Source: Bacteroidota bacterium
Lineage (GTDB): Bacteria > Bacteroidota > Bacteroidia > Flavobacteriales_F > PHOS-HE28
Assembly (NCBI GenBank): GCA_023412755.1
Contig: JAEZCB010000100.1
Location: 1-18,868 of the forward strand
Length of the DNA: 18,868 bases
Direction of reading: 5' to 3'
Shown here: one piece after another, positions 15,801 through 18,868 of the stretch
Numbering within the stretch: the stretch's first letter is position 1
Layout of the letters: every line of letters starts with the position of its first letter
Notes under the pieces: generated by a model
Database searches by the model: none
Told to the model about the DNA's origin: nothing
Seen by the model: only the letters and a program-made list of their open reading frames with translations
Made by a program: the position numbers and the translations under genes

Positions 15801-17507
15801 CACCGTGTTCAGATCCACCTGGCCGGAATTGCCCACACTCAGGTTATAATAGCTGCCACTGAATCCGGACTCCAGCTTCAAAGCACGAACCATGAATCGC
15901 TGTGTGCCGCTAAGGCCGTTCGCATCGAATAAGTAGCTGGTTCCGGTAACATGGTCGGTGGTGATCCGTTGCCATTGTTGTTGCGATCCACTCCAGCGGT
16001 ATACGTGATATCCCAAGACCGCCTCCGCCGATGCTGTCCAGGTGATGTTCACCGAAGACGCACCAGACAGTGTGGCGGCCACATTGGTCGGCGGTGCCAC
16101 GATGTGCATACGCAACGAAGGATCACCCATCAATGCGATATGGACCCGGCCGGCGTTCCAATTCTGCGGTTCATAATGGTTGGTTGAATTATTCTGCGAA
16201 AGCACTGTGCCATACCCAATGGTCTCACCCAATGCCATATGGTGCAGGAACCAGTTGGGATAACCCGCCCATATGTTGGTCAATGTCGTGCCGGAGGCCA
16301 GCGCGCAACGCAGGAAATTGTTCTGATTGTCCCAATCTCCGAAATAGCTGCCGAAAAGAAATGTAAAGACCGTGTTCACACTATTCGTGTTGAAATCAAT
16401 ACTGTTCCCGATGCCATTCGCACCGGTGAACCAGCCACCGCCACAACCATAGCTCCACAGGTACCCTTGTGAGGATAAAGTGCCGAAATAATCCAATGAG
16501 GAAACATTGTTCGGATGCACGAACGGTGCGAAGCCGCGCCATGCGTTCTGGCTGAAAGCGTCTGAATAACCGGTGAAATTGTCATCCACCAAACCTCTGA
16601 ATGGAACAGTGAATACCTTCCTTTTCCAATTGCTCAATTTGGTAAGGTAGTTGGACATCAGTTGCACCTCTGTCTGTCCTGAAAAGATCGGGAGATCATA
16701 CATATCCACCCGGCCTACGGCCAGTTCCACCGCACTAGGTATGTTGGTTTGATCGAATTTGCCATCTCCTGGAACATTATGATTACGGGGCCACGCACCG
16801 CCCGCATTCCAAACGGTGGCATCCGTCCAAGCCCCATTCACATCACCGTAATACACGTCCGCCGGCCACGCGCCCATATGTTCACCATGCCCATCGGGCG
16901 CGAGATTTCCCGAATAGGGCACAGGGACATGGCCCACCAGAAAGACCGCCTTCACGTTGTTCGGGTCGGCGTTGTAAGTGCTAACGATCAGGCTTTTTAC
17001 GGTGGATACGGGAGCTGTGCGGCTTACATCATGCCTGACCACCTTCCATCCATCACCCTCAAGATCACTGCGCAATTGGGTGAGTTGAGTTGACAGGGGT
17101 GATGTAAAAAAGTCGTCCACGATCAAGATCATGGTACCACGATGCTCCACCATGGGCACCCTTATGCCAACATTCACATACCCATATCCTTGACCTAGAT
17201 TCGAAGTGGTGCGAGCCACTTTGTATTCATAATTGGCTCCTACCTGCACATTGTTGTCCGTGTATTCCAGCGCGGTACTTCCAAGGCTTGCTATCGCATT
17301 CCCCCAGGATGTCCCTCCCTTCATCTTACGCCAGATCTGGAAACCTGTGGTGTTGGAATGTGGCTGCCACTTCAAGGTGATGGCCGGAGGCTCGTTCTGC
17401 ACCTCCGCCCACATCCTTACGGAACGATCATGTCCAACCGTCTGTGCTTGTACGACCTCCAGGAACAGGCAAAACAGTATCGAAATGCAAAAGAAGATGG
17501 TTCGCAT
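12858..17507 (-). CDS. Protein C: very large secreted gingipain-like protein with 39-residue repeat arrays
   Basis: The start is placed at ATG 17507, which yields a signal peptide (MRTIFFCISILFCLFLEVVQ); the frame is open to 17705 but the extra 66 residues lack features and would bury that peptide. The product has 1549 aa. In order: FN3-like domain (about 28-100); C25-like region (about 120-468) with GHVPVPYSG at 192-200, His207 and His210, GSYFGDWD at 386-393, HHM at 422-424 and ALMGDPSL at 458-465; second FN3-like domain (about 470-560); Cys-rich units from 572; a roughly 185-residue beta jelly-roll-like domain (about 835-1023, with VPQGA..I..A.VQF and RPGWQ.GNA motifs); nine further 39-residue units (1027-1377); a cap unit; thrombospondin-type-3-like repeats; and a T9SS-type C-terminus (VHPNP). 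The expected gingipain His and Cys appear replaced by a GCGGG segment (354-358) and Ser387. Likely surface-anchored; activity unknown. Confidence 0.87.
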   Translation of the reverse strand: MRTIFFCISILFCLFLEVVQAQTVGHDRSVRMWAEVQNEPPAITLKWQPHSNTTGFQIWRKMKGGTSWGNAIASLGSTALEYTDNNVQVGANYEYKVARTTSNLGQGYGYVNVGIRVPMVEHRGTMILIVDDFFTSPLSTQLTQLRSDLEGDGWKVVRHDVSRTAPVSTVKSLIVSTYNADPNNVKAVFLVGHVPVPYSGNLAPDGHGEHMGAWPADVYYGDVNGAWTDATVWNAGGAWPRNHNVPGDGKFDQTNIPSAVELAVGRVDMYDLPIFSGQTEVQLMSNYLTKLSNWKRKVFTVPFRGLVDDNFTGYSDAFSQNAWRGFAPFVHPNNVSSLDYFGTLSSQGYLWSYGCGGGWFTGANGIGNSIDFNTNSVNTVFTFLFGSYFGDWDNQNNFLRCALASGTTLTNIWAGYPNWFLHHMALGETIGYGTVLSQNNSTNHYEPQNWNAGRVHIALMGDPSLRMHIVAPPTNVAATLSGASSVNITWTASAEAVLGYHVYRWSGSQQQWQRITTDHVTGTSYLFDANGLSGTQRFMVRALKLESGFSGSYYNLSVGNSGQVDLNTVPTDCSGVPNGNALPGTPCNDGNPCTLNDTWNANCQCVGSPVFCDDGDPCTSNSCVNGTCIFSPMPDTDGDGYCDAIDACPNDANKMTAGICGCGSPEPGTPCDDGDPMTVGDVIGTNCQCAGMLIDCLGVVGGTALPGSACNDGDPNTGADQWTLDCQCAGLPIDCMGLPGGSAQMGTPCDDGDVLTINDMWTAACECAGTTADCLGIPDGEALPGTPCDDGDPNTGLDTWNVSCGCIGLPLDCAGVPGGGAVVDDCGVCGGTNACIDAAICVPLVQDSGLNPDGEEAESGNIYMNSGALDLVRDSEPGSWRGNQIAAMRFSDVEVPQGAIIINAHVQFSARTGVDLEPCALDIVIQDADDSEPLYSNLHNFSDRPTTNPIHWTPPVWDQPNAMGPAQRTPDLSSIIQQVVDRPGWQAGNAMVVMVSGVGRRTSWSWDQSTTRAPKLCISYAMPPPADCAGVPGGAALPGTPCDDGQSLTQNDTWTEDCACEGDLYDCLGTLDGDALPGTSCDDGDDNTIQDSWTTDCACVGLLPDCLGVPGGPALPGAPCDDGDDTTGADVWTAACECAGVPLDCLGVPGGGSVPGSSCDDGNANTALDTWSNTCECIGVPLDCEGLAGGDALPGTPCDDGDEGTAEDAWSNDCTCMGLVIDCQGVPGGEALPGASCDDGDPNTGDDQWTSDCTCAGAPFDCTGTAGGDALPGSSCDDGDDNTGNDSWTTDCLCAGEPLDCLGEPGGNALPGSPCDDGDQATGNDTWTSGCGCAGEPIDCAGMPGGVAWPGTPCDDGEEETVQDTWTADCTCAGMPVDCNGTVNGTAFIDDCGNCVGGETGMVPDPDGDSDGLLDCDDNCPEVYNSLQADHDGDGVGDVCDNCPWIINPDQADHNGNGIGDVCDEVGITEWGMVPSFMVHPNPSFGSIQFTVDPPEAHHVLVHDPLGALVMDVRYTSVMDLNALQAGTYMLTILDRDRGPIGMVRVVKL
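13377..14429 (-). repeat. Nine exact 117-bp repeat units in protein C
   Basis: Nine contiguous units of exactly 39 codons encode residues 1027-1377, bounded at 14429, 14312, 14195, 14078, 13961, 13844, 13727, 13610, 13493 and 13377. Cys occurs at unit positions 2, 16, 32 and 34, Trp at 28, and an acidic loop at 17-26 (DDGDxxTxxD). Protein-level conservation is strong while DNA copies are diverged, so the period is kept by selection rather than recent copying. Confidence 0.93.
15075..15425 (-). repeat. Three further 117-bp units in protein C, upstream array
   Basis: Units at 15309-15425, 15192-15308 and 15075-15191 have the same 39-residue pattern. They are preceded by a longer irregular unit starting at residue 572 (base 15794) that contains CDDGDPCT and DTDGDG segments. 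They are followed by a cap unit with VVDDCGVCGG just before the jelly-roll domain. Confidence 0.88.
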
Positions 17508-17829
17508 TCTGGTTTTCAAGGAGATGACTAAGACCGGAGTGATCGGCGGATCGGACCAAACAGACCTCCAGCGATCGGGATGCGAAGTTGATCGGACCGC
17601 TGATCCCACAGCGCCAGGCTGATAACTTCCTACCATACATTCGACTATTTGACCATTTCCATCGACATAGAAGTACATCAGAGCGATCAACAAAGAGTTT
17701 TTCACATCCTGCCTGCTTATCGATCCTTACCTTCGGGCTGGCGAACTTCGACGAATGAAACCTTGCGCCCGATGGATCGTTCCAAGAGGCTGCGACCGAT
17801 GACCAAAGGAGTCGAAGTCCTGGCGATCA
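17508..17829. other. Divergent intergenic region, 322 bp
   Basis: This separates protein C (minus) from the NRPS gene (plus) and must hold both promoters. I find only an imperfect -7-like TACCTTCG on the plus strand at 17728-17735, about 95 bases before the NRPS ATG, with no properly spaced -33 TTG. No exact TAnnTTTG box is seen for protein C. There is no convincing gene: the open frames here lack recognisable features. Confidence 0.45.
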
Positions 17830-18868
17830 ATGACGCATAAGTTCGAAGTACCCCATCTGCATCTGCTGATCTCGCAGCAAGCAGCCACTCAACCCAATTC
17901 GATCGCCGTGATGAACGGCGATCACACACTCACATACGATCTCCTCCTCCACAGGAGCAGCATCTTGGCTGGATCTCTAGGTGAGATCAAAGGCCAAACC
18001 GTCGCCCTCTGCCTCGATCGCTCCCCGGAGTTTATCATCAGCGTACTGGGCATCATCGAAGCCGGTGCCGCCTACGTCCCGATCGACCCTAACTACCCCA
18101 CCGATCGCATCGCCCTGATGCTGGAGGATGCGAAGCCAGGTGTGGTGATCACCAGTAAGGAGCATGAACATCTTTTTCAAGGGACCGGGGCGAAGATCCT
18201 TCTGATCGGAGAAATGGACCTGATCGGAAATGAAGCTTCCTCAACAACCCCGTCTTCCGATCAAGCCACCCCCACCGATCCCGCCTACGTCCTCTTCACC
18301 AGCGGAAGCACCGGCCGGCCGAAAGGTGTGGTGATGCACCACGCCCCGCTCGTGAACCTGATCCAATGGCAGCTGCGCACCAGCGTTTGCGGCCCCGGCG
18401 ATCGCACGCTGCAATTCGCGCCGATCAGCTTCGATGTGAGCTTCCAGGAGATCTTCACCACGTTCGCACAAGGTGGAACATTGGTATTGATCACCGATGA
18501 AGATCGATTGAATTCGACCCAACTTCTGCGGAAGATCATCGCCCAGAAGATCAACCGGATCATCGTGCCCTTCGTGGCGTTGCAATACCTCGCCGAAGCG
18601 GTAGAACGCACCGGCGAAGTACCCACCACATTAAAGGAGGTTTTCACCAGCGGCGAGCAATTGAAGATCACTCCGGCGATCGCGAACCTCTTCAAGCAAT
18701 TACCGGGCTGTCGCTTCTGCAACCAATATGGCCCCACCGAAGGGCATGTAGTAAGTGAACTTGAACTTCAAGGCGATCCATCCACATGGCCTGCCCTGCC
18801 GAACATCGGCAAGCCCATCGACAATGTGAAGCTCCTGATCCTCGATGACGAGATGAAGCCGGTGAAAT
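17830..18868 (+). CDS. Nonribosomal peptide synthetase adenylation domain, 3'-partial
   Basis: The frame runs from ATG 17830 to the window end (346 complete codons) with no stop; an in-frame TGA at 17800 and no intervening start codon fix the beginning. It encodes an amino-acid-activating adenylation domain that makes aminoacyl-AMP for loading on a carrier protein. Core motifs: A2 (GAAYVPIDPNYP, 79-90), A3 (LFTSGSTGRPKGV, 155-167), A4 (FDVS, 201-204) and A5 (NQYGPTE, 298-304). By alignment to GrsA the specificity pocket reads D202, V203, Q206, I245, F272, S274, Q299, V307, V308; I do not recognise a confident substrate from this. No condensation domain precedes it, so it may be a loading module, a stand-alone enzyme or an A-T-reductase-type synthetase. 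Carrier and later domains would lie beyond the edge. Confidence 0.92.
   Translation, partial: MTHKFEVPHLHLLISQQAATQPNSIAVMNGDHTLTYDLLLHRSSILAGSLGEIKGQTVALCLDRSPEFIISVLGIIEAGAAYVPIDPNYPTDRIALMLEDAKPGVVITSKEHEHLFQGTGAKILLIGEMDLIGNEASSTTPSSDQATPTDPAYVLFTSGSTGRPKGVVMHHAPLVNLIQWQLRTSVCGPGDRTLQFAPISFDVSFQEIFTTFAQGGTLVLITDEDRLNSTQLLRKIIAQKINRIIVPFVALQYLAEAVERTGEVPTTLKEVFTSGEQLKITPAIANLFKQLPGCRFCNQYGPTEGHVVSELELQGDPSTWPALPNIGKPIDNVKLLILDDEMKPVK

Noticed and set aside
14923..15849. A 308-codon plus-strand frame rich in Ser and Pro, with similar frames opposite the other repeat units.
   Set aside because: It is antisense to the Cys-rich repeats of protein C; its periodic Ser/Pro pattern is just the complement of the Gly, Asp and Thr codons in the repeat.
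9364..17507. Proteins B and C as one gene broken by a frameshift.
   Set aside because: Each has its own signal peptide, full domain order, stop codon and T9SS-type C-terminus; they are tandem paralogues.
17508..17705. N-terminal extension of protein C by 66 residues.
   Set aside because: The extension contains no recognisable feature and would place an excellent signal peptide internally; ATG 17507 is preferred.

Overview
The window looks like a chromosome segment from a Bacteroidota bacterium, most likely a moderately high-GC member of Flavobacteriales or a nearby order. The grounds are four secreted proteins with C-terminal type IX secretion (T9SS)-like sorting domains, a bacillithiol-pathway gene (bshC), no Shine-Dalgarno-like spacing at starts, and TAnnTTTG-like -7 promoter boxes close to start codons. 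I see no tRNA, rRNA, IS element, CRISPR array or phage gene. The placement is inferred from gene content; no database search was possible.

Layout from left to right. (1) Positions 1-2397 (+) hold the 3' part of a large surface protein, cut by the window edge. (2) bshC (2394-3989, -) converges on it, and the two stop codons overlap within a CTAG. (3) Positions 4120-6342 (+) encode a secreted 740-aa protein with a gingipain-like (C25-like) fold region, called protein A below. (4) rimO (6346-7659, -) converges on protein A with a 3-bp gap. (5) An ahpC-ahpD peroxide-detoxification pair lies on the minus strand (8587-9162, then 7922-8518), with a strong hairpin between the genes. (6) Two very large secreted paralogues of protein A follow on the minus strand: protein B (9364-12714, 1116 aa) and protein C (12858-17507, 1549 aa). 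(7) A divergent gene starting at 17830 (+) runs off the right edge and encodes the adenylation domain of a nonribosomal peptide synthetase.

The most unusual content is the family of proteins A, B and C. All three share a signal peptide, an FN3-like domain, a C25-like domain ending in an ALMGDP[ST]L motif, a second FN3-like domain and a T9SS-type C-terminus. In the C25-like domain the places where gingipains carry the catalytic His and Cys appear to be Gly-rich and Ser (GSYFGDWD). Meanwhile a His-rich signature (GHVPVPYSG, then APDxHxxHxGAWP) and an HHM motif are invariant. Proteins B and C additionally carry long arrays of a 39-41-residue unit (four Cys, one Trp, acidic loop). In protein C nine consecutive units keep an exact 117-bp period; in protein B a two-unit block of 240 bp has been duplicated recently, at about 97% identity. 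The arrays end in a variant cap unit and thrombospondin-type-3-like Asp-rich repeats.

The housekeeping genes (bshC, rimO, ahpC, ahpD) show no obvious functional link to the surface proteins. bshC and ahpC/ahpD are both thiol-redox genes, but they are not in one operon.
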